Positions 35,114 to 47,588 of a stretch of 64,000 nt of DNA are shown here, piece after piece; the first letter of the stretch is position 1; every line of letters begins with the position of its first letter. The position numbers and the translations under genes are program-made. Where the stretch lies: NCBI GenBank assembly GCA_036937835.1, contig CM072860.1, positions 3,280,501-3,344,500 of the forward strand, in the 5' to 3' direction. The stretch comes from Pampus argenteus (lineage: Eukaryota; Chordata; Actinopteri; Scombriformes; Stromateidae). The notes below the pieces were generated by a model. That model had not been told where the DNA came from, searched no databases, and saw only the letters and a program-made list of their open reading frames with translations.

Positions 35114-37044
35114 TCACCAGTGAGTAGTGCGGGTTTTACAGATGAAATTAAACTCCTTGTTGTCATTTTCTTTGTACCACTGATACCGTTCACCTGTCTC
35201 CATGGCTACAGATAAGTTACACTCGTCTGTCTCTACAGATGAGGCCCAGTTTGTATAGTCGACAACCTCGTCACTGACCCAGAACCAGAACTCCAGAGTG
35301 CAGGTGTAGCGCAGTCCCAGCCAGATGTAGGGACTGCTGGCATTCTTGGCTGTCTCTTGGACCCATCTCTGCTCATCAAGGTTAGTGATGGAGACCAGGT
35401 CATCATGATGTTTTCTGCAATAATATAAGGCCTCCTCCCAGGTCTTGTTTTCTTTGATCAGGATCACTTTACCTGTCATGGAATAAATTAAGACAAACAC
35501 AGAATTATCAGCATAAACAGACATAGCTGATGTATATGCAGCTGTGACACATACTATTCAAAATATCATCATATGTTTTGATTGAACTCTCAGCATTTTG
35601 ACTGGCTTTGTCATTATCACTTAAAGTAAGAACATAGACAGAATCCAAATGTAAAGTCCAGCGTGCTAAAATGAATAAATACTGAAATTCAGTCAGATAT
35701 TCTGACTGTTTTCAGTTTTAATCCTACAAGAGCAAATGGATAAATTGATTTCTGAAAAACTTACTCTCATAGCAGTAGAAGGAATTTTGTGAACCGCAGC
35801 TATCAAAACTCCATTTTCCATTTTCCAATTTCACCGCACAATCTTCACCTTCACCTTCACCTTCACCTTCACCTTCACCTTCACCTTCACCTTCACCTTG
35901 ACCTTCACCTTGTTCTTTCAGATCCCAGTGCCTGAAAGAGAAACTACTCCCATCTGACCACCTCCAAGAGTCTCTGAAGAGGCCGATCCACAAATAGTCG
36001 TTCCCGTTCATAGATTTATTATAATTATGCATGAGTGTGTTTAACTGACTGAGTCCACTGACCAGGTCTGTGTAATGCTCTCTGCAGTAATTCTGAGCCT
36101 TTATCCAGCTCATTTTATCTTCAATAAAATTGAGCGATTTATTATTCTCTGTGGGGAGAAAAAAATAGACTTAAGTTATTTTATTTCATCTCACAAAATA
36201 CATTTGTTCTTATTTAAAACATGTGAAATAGTGAAAAAAAAGTGTGTCTTATAGAAAGGCTTAATTAGGTGGATCATATAGTTTCTTGTAAATTAAAAGA
36301 TAAATAAATTAATATCTACAGTATACTTGAGTACAATTCCTTTTTATTTATATGAGCAAGTAGAATATTATTACTGAAAAAATTATATTTTTGGATTTGT
36401 GGCTTTTAGAGGAATATTTTTAACCCTACAGGCCAACTGACTTGATTCCATCTAAAAAACAAAAAAAAACAAAAAAACTAGGCATATGTGCACATTTTAA
36501 AGTGGTTGTTAGACAGGATGATGCTAAATGTACATAACATTATTGGAAACATGTTCTCACCTGTGTAGCAAATGAATGTATACTGTTCTTGACAGGAAAC
36601 ATTCTGCCATTTGCCATCATGTGCAATCCTTGCACAGCTCATATTATTATCTTTAATATTCGTTTTTGTATCACTCCAGTTTGTCTCACTTTCATTGAAC
36701 TCCACCCCTGGCAGAGACCAGTGCCACTGGTTGTTTTGTAACTTGCGCAGCCCAATCCAGCCTGGAGAATTATTAGGTAGGTTACTTATGTCTGCCATGT
36801 TTGACATGGTTATAAGGTCAGTATATCTCTTTCTACAGAACTGCTGAGCCTCCTCCCAGGAGGACTTCTTCGTAACAAAGTGGTACTCATACAGGTGACA
36901 TGTGAAGAAGGAACACTGACCTAAAAACAGAGAAAATACTGCAGTGATGAAGCAAGCAATCATCTATTTATGAAATCAAAAATCATGCAAAAATCATATG
37001 ATCCACTTACACATCAGCATGAGCAGAAACAGACACCGCTGCAT
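35114..37044 (-). CDS. Secreted protein with three C-type lectin-like domains, 378 aa
   Basis: Exons 37011-37044, 36561-36920, 35765-36148 and 35114-35472 join in frame to 378 residues. The first encodes a short hydrophobic leader (MQRCLFLLMLM); a noncoding exon probably ends at 37278 (AAAT then GTAAGT). Each other exon is one C-type lectin-like domain. Domain 1 has SSWEEAQQFCRKRYTDLITM and GWIGL; domain 2 has SWIKAQNYCREHYTDLVS and LWIGLFRDSWRWSDG; domain 3 has TWEEALYYCRKHHDDLVSI and WLGLRYTC. None has a clear EPN or QPD sugar-selectivity motif, so calcium-dependent sugar binding is doubtful. Domain 2 carries a Gly-Glu repeat in a variable loop. No transmembrane segment follows domain 3, so it is probably secreted. 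It resembles fragments of mannose-receptor-type or fish CTLD proteins and may act in recognition of microbes; this is inference. Confidence 0.83.
35843..35912 (-). repeat. In-frame hexanucleotide repeat coding for Gly-Glu
   Basis: About ten near-perfect CTTCAC units (GGTGAA on the coding strand) with one or two interruptions. They lie inside an exon of the lectin gene and translate to a run of alternating Gly and Glu in domain 2. Multiples of six keep the frame, so length can vary without breaking the protein. Confidence 0.9.
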
Positions 37045-37130
37045 CTTTTCTGTTAGACAAAATTAAACACAATTACATTGACTAGAATAATGCTTCTGCC
37101 TGCTATCTTAGTTGTACTCCCTGTACAGAT

Positions 37131-37197
37131 TGTAAAGCCCTCTGAGACAAATGTATTTTGTGATTTTGGGCTATATAAATGAAATTTGATTTGATTT
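37131..37197 (+). mobile_element. Short fish retroelement tail
   Basis: 'gattttgggctatataaatgaaatttgatttgattt' resembles the 3' tail of a dispersed fish element. The related tail at the right end of the relic at 17130-17465 reads 'gatttggcgcgattttaataaaattaacttgactt'. It lies between the first noncoding exon and the leader exon of the lectin gene. Confidence 0.55.
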
Positions 37198-37344
37198 TTG
37201 CTGCTATTATTGTAGTTTTTTTTTTTTCTACCTAAAAATAAAACAGATCTTAAATGTCAGCTACAGTTTTAACTTACATTTGTCTGTTTCTTCGCTCTGA
37301 TGTCTCTCCTTGACGTGCTGCTTGTAGACTGCTCTCAAAAGAAT

Positions 37345-39833
37345 AATTGCACATTATATTAACACTGTGAACTCCCAAAGACGCAAGTCATCATTTGAAT
37401 ATTAAAATGTAGATGTCATATAAACATTGCTATAAAAGGAATGACTGACATATCAGTTATCAGTTATCACATAAAGCGATGCAAAACAAGCAGAAGTAGA
37501 AAACACTGGACTGTTGACTGTTCAAGAAGCAAAAATAAAAGGTGTCAGTCCAAAATGCAACAAGCACTTATGGGGGGAAATAAATGCATGTTATGTAGTG
37601 ATACAGAATTTTACATCTTAAAAAATTTGAAGAGTTAGGTTTAATGGTTTTGTCCCATTACTATTGCCGATTGCTTATTTTTAACTCAAACCTCAGACAA
37701 AGCTGACATTTATGGTGATAAATGAATAATGTGTAGATTTGCCAATTATTGCATTTTGTTTTAATTGGATTTAAATTTCAAACACAGTTAATAACAATCT
37801 GGCTTAGTGAATATGTTGTTCACCCTTTGAATTGAGTTCAAATCTAATGTTTTTCTTTAAAGTGTCCTTTCAGGTATAATTATTGTGATATATGTTTTCA
37901 GTCTCAAATAAAAAGAGATGTACAGCATTTTAAAAGAGCTTCTATATTATCATCACGATCAAGCCCGATGACAATATTGTGAGCATTGCAGTGTGCTCTC
38001 TATACTCTCCAATCATCTTTCTACAAAATAATCCATACCCAGAACATGCAGAAAAAGACTTTGCACATTTTATTAAAAGGAAAACATGTTGAAATGAATT
38101 AGATTGTAACTTATTTATCTTAAATTATCTTTCTTCAGGTTCAACCTGTCCTGATCAAGACTGCTCGTGATACTGGATTAACACTGTACATACTCTCTGC
38201 AGAACTGAAATTTTGAATATTAAAATATCGAGGTTTCAGATCTTTATCACAACCCTGTCCATTGTCCTATTGTCGACAAAAATAAGTCCATATGTCTTAT
38301 GAGAGAAGCACTTTAATATACAGTCATATACAGCAAACATATAGTATTCAGCAGGTAAAATGGGCATTACGCAAAATGGAGCCAAAGAGTTAGTACACAT
38401 TTATCAAGCTTGAAAGAGGCTTGAGCTTTTCATCTCACTGACTGTTGACTGTCCAATAAGCATCCTGATCCAGTGCTAAAAAAATGTATACTCACAGGCA
38501 AAGTGAACAATAATACATATATATAATACATTATATAAAACTGACATCATGACACGTCTTCATATCAAAATGACAGAATATTTCCAGTGACTCCTAAAGC
38601 GACATATATGAGTGATCAGACCACATATAGGATCGGATCATAGGAGCCCAATATGCTGCTTTCCAAAACCAAAAAAAAAAGAATTATTTTTTATTATGTG
38701 ATAATGCTGTGGTTAAGCTCTAGTTAAGTTCAGGCACAAAACCACTTGGTTGGGGTTAGGGAAAGGGTTAAAATGATCATTTAAACTATTTTTACTTCCT
38801 TAAAGTTACACAACCTTCATCATCATCATCATGGCAACAGTAAACACCACAACAATCGTTATGTTAAAAAAAAAAAAAGACCTGATCCCCAGATGGAAAT
38901 GTGACATGTGGTTGGGAACAGGAGGTGAACAGTGGTCTCCTGCAGCTAAGTCCAACTTTTGCTATTTAACTAGCTAGCCATTTGTTCAAAACGTCACCTC
39001 ACATATTGACATTATCTGAAATGCAGCACTGCCCCAGGTCATAATAAATACGGCTGCTAGATGGCTCAAGCTATAGGTTAAAATTTTTGATCCATGAGCC
39101 GAACTGGAAGATATAAAACGTATTCACTCAAACCCAACAATGACATCACACTCGCCTTCCACACAAGTCATAGGTACTGCAGCTACCACGGACTGATGCT
39201 AAAGTACGTTAAGGTGCAGTGTCACTGACGGCCACTAGATGCTCCAATTGACTCCCATTCAAAAAGTGTCAATTTCTCTTCAGAAGTCAGATTTTACACT
39301 AACAAGACCCTTACATGATGCTGTCACACAGTGTTATGAAAAGATCGATGCTACTTGATTACGATACCTTCCATGTTAGCATAATTTAGCTAAAGTAGCT
39401 AACGTGTGTACCGCTTATTGTTCCAAGTAAGCTAGTGTTTGCAGACCGAGGTAGATGGCACCGAGTATAAGCTGCAACTTTGGCCTTCAAACCGGCTTTA
39501 ATGCAAACCAATGGGTGACGTCACACCTCACTATGTCCATCTTTATATACAATCTATGACCTGAGGAGTCAAAGTGCTGTATAGACGTATAACATTACAT
39601 ATCTAAAACAAAAACAAAAATGGCACCAGTGTGATGTCATCACCAGGTTTGAGTGACTGTGTCTAATTACATCAGATTTATATACATACACAGCCAAACT
39701 GAACACCCACAGCAGGGCATATCTTTTGGAGAATATATGTTCATCCATTCAGTGGAGTTCCAGATACTTGGAGAACATATGCAGTTGCGCCCACACACTG
39801 GATGTTGCAAAATATCCAAGAGCAAGAAAGGAT
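37345..39833. other. Intergenic region between the lectin gene and the cotransporter 3' end
   Basis: No gene recognised. It holds the upstream region of the lectin gene, AT-rich sequence, and a dispersed repeat at about 39030-39560. The 3' UTR of the cotransporter lies at its right end. Confidence 0.5.
39030..39560 (-). repeat. Dispersed fish repeat
   Basis: The right end ('gggtgacgtcacacctcactatgtccatctttatatacaatctatg') is a sequence I recognise as common in fish genomes, and the middle ('ctccaattgactcccattcaaaaagtgtcaatt') recurs in inverted orientation at 13846-13925. The TGACGTCA within it is part of the repeat and should not be read as a gene-specific CRE. Confidence 0.6.
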
Positions 39834-42800
39834 TCACTGGCAGTAGAAAGTGAGGACATTCTGTTGGTTTCCTCGTATGAGCACCACAGGGCAGTGGAGG
39901 CCACACGTCAGCGTATCCAGCCAGGCCATGTACAGAGCACTTGGGCAGTCGCTGTGTGGCACAGGAAGGCTCCTGAAAAAAAAAACCAACACATTCATAT
40001 GAGCATATCAAAACAGGACAACAAGAAGAAAAACTGACCTTGAAGAAAATATAGATAATAATAAATATAGTCATAGTAACTAGTTACCGCAAACAAATTT
40101 GCATGCATTCTGCATTTGCATGATTGCAACAAACACATCTTATCTCTCTCATGGAAATAGGCAGTTTGATTTGCATATATACACCCGTGTGAATATTTGC
40201 CAATACTGATACTAATAGAAAGGCCTATATACTGTACATGTTGCACCTGTATTATATCTAGGAAGGAAGACCAAGACTAAACTAGAAGTGAACAAGATCA
40301 AGACCACTCATAAACTGAACCGATATTGTAAATTGTACTCACACAAGCACAAGAGCGGCGTTTTGTGAATTCTTCCGGATGATTTCGTTCAGCCTCACTT
40401 GTCTCTCAGCCTGTGAAGAGAAGACATAAAAGTATGAAAACTAGACAGACAGATAGATAGATAGATAGATTTAGAAAAGAGACATGATTACACACACCTT
40501 AAGTTTGAAGGCCTCAAACTCTTTATCAGTTATTTTCCACGGGGTGCTTTGTCTCATTTCTTGAACCGTGACACTTTCCTGTTGTTCATCATATAGTCTG
40601 AAGGGGGCAACACTGTCCACAAACCTACTTAGGCTGAGAAGCACCAAAAAACACAAATGAACAAAAGGGAATTAAATGAGGAGAGTCACAAACAGAGATC
40701 AAATCTATGTCCAAAACCCTTCAGCATTATTCTTCAGTTTTTAGTGTTACTTTGAAATTGAATCTAAAGTTTTTCTCGACATACTTTTTGGGGTTTGGCC
40801 GCTTCTCGCTGTCCGTCATGACTATAACGTCATTAAAATCCAGACGGAACCTCCTCAGCAGCGCCATCATCCTAAAAGAAACAACAAATGTGAATATTAT
40901 CATTCATCCAGGTCATAGTTATCTCAAGGAAATTAAATCTAGCACAACTGGACTTGGTTATTTGTCTTTGAAGACGTTTCACCTCTCATCCAAGAGGCTT
41001 TAGCATGAACTGATCATGCTGGCTTGACTAGGATGAAGTCCAGTTGCGCTCGTTTTAATTTCCTTGAGAGAAGTACAGCAAGGTCCATAGATTTGTTCTA
41101 TTTGGAAAATCCTAATGTTGACAATACGGTCCAAGAAGGATACATGTGGATAAACCTACTCATTGCGGCCTTCCTCCATGTTGTGTTCGTCACCTACGAT
41201 GAAGACCCTGACCTTACTGTGACGCCAACCTTTCCTCCTGGTGAGCAGGTAAGGCACCAGCAGTGTCAGACCTCAAAAGAGAAGAACAGAAACACTGCAG
41301 CTAAGAAAGAGAAGCCTACTTAAATTTCTGTATGTCGGGAGGGGACGACTGAAGAACATTAGAGGACATGGCTGACAGTAGAAGGCAAAAAAACGAACTG
41401 AGGGAACAATATCACCACCTAAATGTTTTACAAAAACTTGTAGTGTGTACTTATTTTGTCAGATCAGACCTGTCGTTGTTGTGCTCACCTCCATCATCAG
41501 CTATCCAGTAGACGTCTATAGTCTTCTTTCCCTGGTTGTTCTGAAACACTGTCTTGATTTGATCACTGCTGCCTTTATCAGAGATGTCGTCAGCTGTAAC
41601 AGAGAGAGTTTTCTGTAAGCAACTTGTTCGACTAAGTGAGCGGATGGGAAATAAATATATTTGTTAGGAAAGGTAGCAATAATGTACTCGGTGGGGGGTT
41701 CCAGTATAAGAAAATAATAGACGTCAGATGTGTCATTGGCTCTTGTAATACTTCAAAACACCACAGGCAACTACTTTTACTAGGATTTACAGTTAAGTGT
41801 TTACCTGATTCCTTCTCAGGAGTTTGCTGGTCGTCATTTTCCACAGATTCATCAGGCTCAAAGCCCTTGTTCACTGGAAGACAGACATTATATTCCTTAC
41901 CAAACATATTTTATTAACATCATTCATATGAATATGTATTCCTTTTGACTGTCTATAGTTATTGTTCCTTTTTTGTTTAATGGAGTACAGGTATGTCGTG
42001 TAGTAGAGATTTCTAACCTTCGAAATCACACTGGTCAGAGATATCCAGCCCATCCATCATCCTCAAGATGCACAAACAGTGGTTGGAGTCAAAAGTATCA
42101 CTGGGGAAAAGAGGAGCAAGAGAATAAGAGAGAAAGAGAAGTGGTATGGAAATAGTTCACAGTCACAATCTTTTGATCAATCTTCACAACGTTCGTGTTT
42201 TGGGACTCTACTGTCCCTTTATAATGCACCACTAATGACTACACTTACTATATTGTGTTGATATAATCTTCAATGTTCTCAGGAGAACTTTCCCTCCAGT
42301 TTGCCTTGAAGCCTAAGACCAAAGTGTTGGGCTTCAGTTTGCCAAGACCAGACGCCTTAAAGAAAAAACAAAAAAAACCTTTAGCTTTGTGTGATTAAAG
42401 TTGTAGTTATTTTTGATTACTTTCTCAAATAAATGATGTTTTACCTGCAACATGTGTCGAGCTCCAACTCTGAGGCTGTCTGTCATGAAAGGTGTATAAA
42501 ATGAGCGCACCTTCCTCTTGTTCATCCACTTCACTAACGAGTCGGTGACGTTCTCCTGTCTCTCCTGCTCCTGGAGGAGGTATTTTAAAAATTTCAAATC
42601 TAATTCATTAATTTCCTTTTTGGGGCCAAACGTGTTGGAAAAACACTGAATGACTGACCATGATTATGTCTGCACAGATCATAAGGCTTATATGCTTAGT
42701 GAAGGAGCCAACAAAGTCCACCAGGGCTGGTCGCTGATTTGGGGGTCCAGTCAGGACGAGACACTGGGGTCTGGTAAGAAGACAAGTCAGAGGACACATT

Positions 42801-45800
42801 AGAGAATACACTCTTAACAATCCTAACCAGTCCTAAAAGAAAATGTGTCTCAGTAGGTTAACACAGTCTCACATGAAAGTCAGCTGACAGGTACAGTAAT
42901 TTAAGGTCTATTAATTCAATATATTATGGAGGTATTTGATCTCTCACCTAAAGTTCTTGACATGATCCTCCACACCGGACAGAGAGACAGAGTATGACAA
43001 AGCCATGTTGTATGTACCGGCCTGGACTGACGATCCCCAGTTTACCTCTGTGGATTTCACACACATACACACACACACATAGTTGTGCATTTTCTGGAGA
43101 CTTATCCTAACCCTTACCATAACCTTAACATTACCGTAAATGCAAAAAAGATACAAGAACACGTCTGATTTGCAAGACTTTTAACTCACTTGGCTTGTTG
43201 TAGTTGACATATCCAAACAGGAAGAGGATAATGCAGAAGGTGATGATACTGGCCCACCAGGAGAACAGGAACATCAGCACTACAGAGATCACCGCTCCAA
43301 ACAAAGCTGTCCATTTACTGTAGTAGTGAAACGATGGCCTCCAACCTGAAGGGTTCAGCAGATTTAGATTTAATAACAACTTAGATATTTTGCCATTTTG
43401 TTTGGGGGACTTGTGTATGTAGTGTTGTGTGTGAGTAGGTGACTCGCCAGGTGAGTTGGTGATGGAAGCGTGAAAGCAGCTGAAGTTGATGAGGCTGTAG
43501 GAACACAGGAAGAAGTTGGAGATCAAGGCAGCGATGGTGTCCAGCTCAGCTGTCATGATACACGAGACAGAAGTCAAAATGCATTTATTTAATAAAAACA
43601 AATATGCATTTGTAAAGTATGTTAATCATTTAAATAGTAAAACACGGTTACATCATACCCACCAATCAGAATGAAGGCCACAGCAATGATGTAGCAGAGT
43701 AAATAGGCCCTGAGTGGCTCATTATTTTTCCCATAACCCTTTGCAAAGAATCCAATGTAGGGGTATAACTTGTCTCTGCACAGACACTAGCAGATAAAGC
43801 ATAAAACATAAGATTATAAAACACTTTCAGTCCATCAAATGCTTCATATTTGTCCAAGTAGAGGTGACTAAAGCCACAGCAAATATGCAAAAAAAGATGG
43901 CAGAGTCTGTCTTGCTGAATCTGTCTTGTGTTTATTAAAAAAACATAAAACATAAAAATAAAATGTAAAAATAATCCAGATGTAATGCATGATAACTAAC
44001 TGAAAAATAATTGAATTTTTTTTTTAAATAAATTATATTATTTAGAAACTCCATCAGACACAACAATGAGTCGTCAAGTCCCTTGTGAACAGTTTGATCT
44101 ATTGATTTTTTCTATTACAGAACTGTACATATTTGTTAATAAAAAAAAAGTGCAAATTAGACAAATCTTTCAGGCATATTAACACCAGGGTGATGCTGTA
44201 GTTTCTCACCTGAAAGACTTTAGGGGCAGAGACGAGGAAGCCGAGAGCAGACGACAAACTGGCGGCAAAGACGCCAGCAGTGATGAGGTAGTAGAAACCT
44301 GAAACTTGACCCAGTACCTAGTTGGAAAAGCAAACATTAGGCATGTTTATGAGCTCTGAGGGAAAGCTGGCTCATTGTTCTAACCCAGTGTAAGGCTAAA
44401 AATAGATGCTGGTTTAAAAAAGTACCTTGTTATTGTTAGCCAGACCATATTCACACGACTGTGACTGGATGCAGTCTGTGAAGTTCCAGCCAAAGTTACA
44501 TCCCAGACCCACACAGCCCTCAGTAATGTTCCCAGTCAGGATATCACTGACGTTACCAGAGGCATCGCGCACTACACACGCCCCTGGAGCAGAACCAAAG
44601 TGCAAATATTATAGTTTTGATGTAACATTTCAGACTACAGGTTCAGCAAAGCAACAGTACCTTAAATATGACACTATCCTTTATATACGTCTGTCTACAG
44701 GCCAAACTACAAAGAACCACATATAATCCCTTCTAGTTCATTTAGTTAAAGCAATCATATCAGAAGCAAATTAATAGAACATAAGTAGCTTACCGACAGT
44801 TGCAGTAATAATTAAATAGCTGAATGTAGTCCAGAAAATACCCATGAGGGTGCCTTTGGGAATGGCAGTAGCGGGGTCCTGCAAAAGGAAATAATACATT
44901 AAGTCAGTATTCATGTAGTTCTCAGCCGTGAATGAACTTCCTCTCTGCTTTCTTTCTAGTCATACTTTGAGATCTCCAGAGATGTTGACTCCAGACAGGA
45001 TGCCGATGGCAGAGGGGAAGAAAATGGAAAACATCTGGAAAAAGTTAGTTGCTCCTCCCCAGTCTGGTTTCAGGTTTGTTACGAAGATCTCACCTGGTGA
45101 TGGACAAAAACAAATACTGTCTGTCTTCTGAAGACCAAATTATCAGCACTTTTTTTTTTATCCTGAGAAGCTTAAACTCACTCTGGTATCCAAAGATGCC
45201 CTGGGCCTGTTTCTCTGGACTGGGAGGGATCACTGTACCCACCAAGTAGTTGGAAAATGAGACTAATAGAACTATAAAGAACAAAATCTGGGTCTGAGAG
45301 TCAGAGACAAATGAAGAGAGAAGAAAAACGGAAAAAAACATATTATTAAGAGTAAAAGTTATTAACAGATAAAGAGACATAAAGTGAAATATGTCGGGAT
45401 GTGCTCACCTTGGACTCCCACTCCATCCCAGCCAATGAAATGATCAGAAGTATAGTCACCGTGATTACACCCACAATACGGACGTCATTGATTGCATCGA
45501 CCATGCTGACACCAAAATCCTACATTAATTAACCATATAGGAAACCAAACATAGTGCTTAGCTGCATGTCATGAAAAACCTTCAAAAAATAAAGGCTCAG
45601 TAAAGAGTTTAAATGATTAACTGTAAACATAACAAAGGTGTGTTTCATAAAGGATTCTAGCCTTGTCGTGTATCTATATCCCCAAGGATGATGTAAAACA
45701 TATTTGTTTATTTTAAGTGTGTTATTTTAAATAATATTAATAAATAATTCAATAATTACCTGAAGTAGATCACGGACCACCTCTGCAAAGCCGACAGTGT

Positions 45801-47588
45801 TGAGGGCACAGGCCAGAGCATTGGCGAAGGAGAACACCACCCCTATTGGCCCGCCAATCTCAGGACCCAGCGAGCGAGAGATCATGAAATAAGCCCCACC
45901 TGAAGATTATTAACCATAGAAACAAGGTTGGTATCATAGAATGTGTGCTAAAAAAAAAGTCCATTTGATGCAAATTTCCATATAAAGTCAATAATCCGTA
46001 TTTATAGCCGTCCATGACTGACCTGAGATGACCCTTCCGTTGGTGGCGATGGCAGAGATGGAGAGGGTAGTTATTGAGGTCACCGTCACAGACATCAGGA
46101 TAATTAGCCAGGTCAACACTGAGAGGAGACAGTATGTTTTTAGTTATGCTTGACTGTGTGGATATACACATCTGGTGCATTTACATTGGTCGGCACTTTA
46201 AAATATATCTATCTATGTAAGTGTATAACTAATATGTAAACAGCCATGTCTTTTATTCCCAGGACTCATTTTTCATCATTAGCATCTCTAAGGTGCTATT
46301 AAGGTTCAGACTACAAATGATAACTCACAGATGCCTGCCTGAGAGGTGATCCAGGATAAGCGGAGAAACAGGATGACTCCCCAGATATTCAGCATGCATC
46401 GAACCTGAAACACACACACAAAAGGAAACAATAAAAAAACAAAACACAGCGATTTAGCAGTGTGTGCTATTGTCTCTGTTTTGCACTCACCATGACTCCA
46501 GTCACCCAGCCAAATCTAACAGGAGCTTTCTCATTTGGTGCAGCTTGTGATTCGTCTTTTCCACTGTCTGTGACCGATAGATCACTAACACCAGAGTCTG
46601 TAGTGGTGTTTGCTACCCCCATACCTGCCTCCACCTCCTGAGGAAAAAAAATAAAATAAAATGAACAAAAAGGGAAACATATATAGTTTCATAGTATAAA
46701 ATGAATGAACATCACTTAATGACCTTTTACCCTTTATATTCACAATAACATAATTTCAAAGCAAATGTATTTTTTTATTTATATCATTTTTACAGTAATC
46801 TATACCAACTGCTTATTCACAGAACAAAAAGTACTAAATTCGTTACTAATAATGTAGCCCTGCTCCATATTTATTCATGGTTTGATAGGCTGCGGCCTGC
46901 TAAGTTTGAAATGTGCTTCCCAGGCATAAGAAACTTACTTCAAACGCCCGACGTAGAGCCCCCAGAGAAGGTCGGCTCTTTGCCTGCTTGTGCGGCAGTG
47001 TACTGGCATAATGCTCCAGCTGTGGCACCAGGTCTAACGTGCTGTAGAAGGAAGATCTCCGCAGTGCTACCTGTGAGTCCCGGCGCCCTGATGAACTGTT
47101 AGACAGGAGGTCAAAGGAAAAGCAGGGTTTTTCAAATAAAACAGAAAAGAAAAAAAATTACCATCATGTTGCAACAGAAAAAAATGTTTCTCTTGAAATA
47201 ATGTACCATCAAATTCAACATTTTGTCCGAGTGAAGGGGCATGAGGTACTTGCACATTTTAATTGAATCCATGCAGAAAAAAAGTATGATTCCTAAAGAT
47301 TAAACAAGGTATAGATTTGCTTTTTAAATTAGCAAAAGAGGGCCATATTTGTCAATAAAGTCAATAAAAAATCAGTTTTTATGAAATCAAAATAAACAAC
47401 GTAAACCTTGAATCCGTGTCCGAGATAACAATAGTTGGAGGAATTTGGAGGTTGCCATCTTGTTGTTGGCTGCTGCCGTCAAAACGGTGTGAAAAATACT
47501 TGGGAGGTCCTTCCTCATTGGTTGAGAATCTGACACGAGGAAGAACGCCTTGGGCCAAGCCAGTATTTTTGGATGTAAGTTGACCCAT
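39834..47588 (-). CDS. slc12a3/slc12a10: SLC12 thiazide-type Na-Cl cotransporter (NCC/NCC2), about 1,040 aa, 27 coding exons
   Basis: Twenty-seven exons were joined from 47407-47588 (MGQLTSKNTGLAQG) to 39834-39972, which ends in GNQQNVLTFYCQ, the typical C-terminus of NCC. Family marks in order: an N-terminal regulatory stretch FYSTLDLVPQLEHYA with the Thr/Ser targets of SPAK/OSR1 kinases; membrane segments (WGVILFLRLSWIT, FANALACALNTVGFAEVVRD, AGMEWESKT, NYLVGTVIPPS, FFPSAIGILSGVNISGDLK); a glycosylated extracellular loop at exon 44426-44583 (NIT, NFT, several Cys); INFSCFHASITNSPGW; and a long cytoplasmic tail (PQCLVLTGPPNQRPALVDFV). It takes up Na+ and Cl- together, in fish mainly in gill ionocytes or kidney. 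The intron after 43448 uses GC-AG. My joined length misses a codon multiple by one or two bases, so one boundary is slightly wrong. Neighbouring genes favour slc12a10 over slc12a3. Confidence 0.85.
40448..40470. repeat. (GATA)n microsatellite
   Basis: A GACA/GATA run in an intron of the cotransporter gene. Confidence 0.85.
40923..41068. mobile_element. Foldback (MITE-like) element with terminal inverted repeats, copy B
   Basis: The left end 'ctcaaggaaattaaa' followed by 'acaactggact' is mirrored at the right end by 'agtccagttg' and 'ttttaatttccttgag'. The inverted arms are about 34 bases and nearly identical, in an element of 146 bases with no coding capacity. It lies in the intron between the cotransporter exons at 40785-40871 and 41160-41271. 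A shorter relative is at 10262-10368. Which transposase family mobilised it cannot be told from the ends. Confidence 0.7.

Noticed and set aside
35843..35912. Regular repeat that might be read as a CRISPR-like or minisatellite array
   Set aside because: It is a pure six-base unit without spacers, inside a coding exon.
37431..37440. TATAAAAGGA on the plus strand
   Set aside because: The open frame that follows is short with no recognisable content, and the lectin gene runs the other way.
39667..40074. Open frame on the minus strand overlapping the cotransporter end
   Set aside because: The correct frame ends in GNQQNVLTFYCQ, which is the family C-terminus; the longer open frame is a different frame through the same exon.
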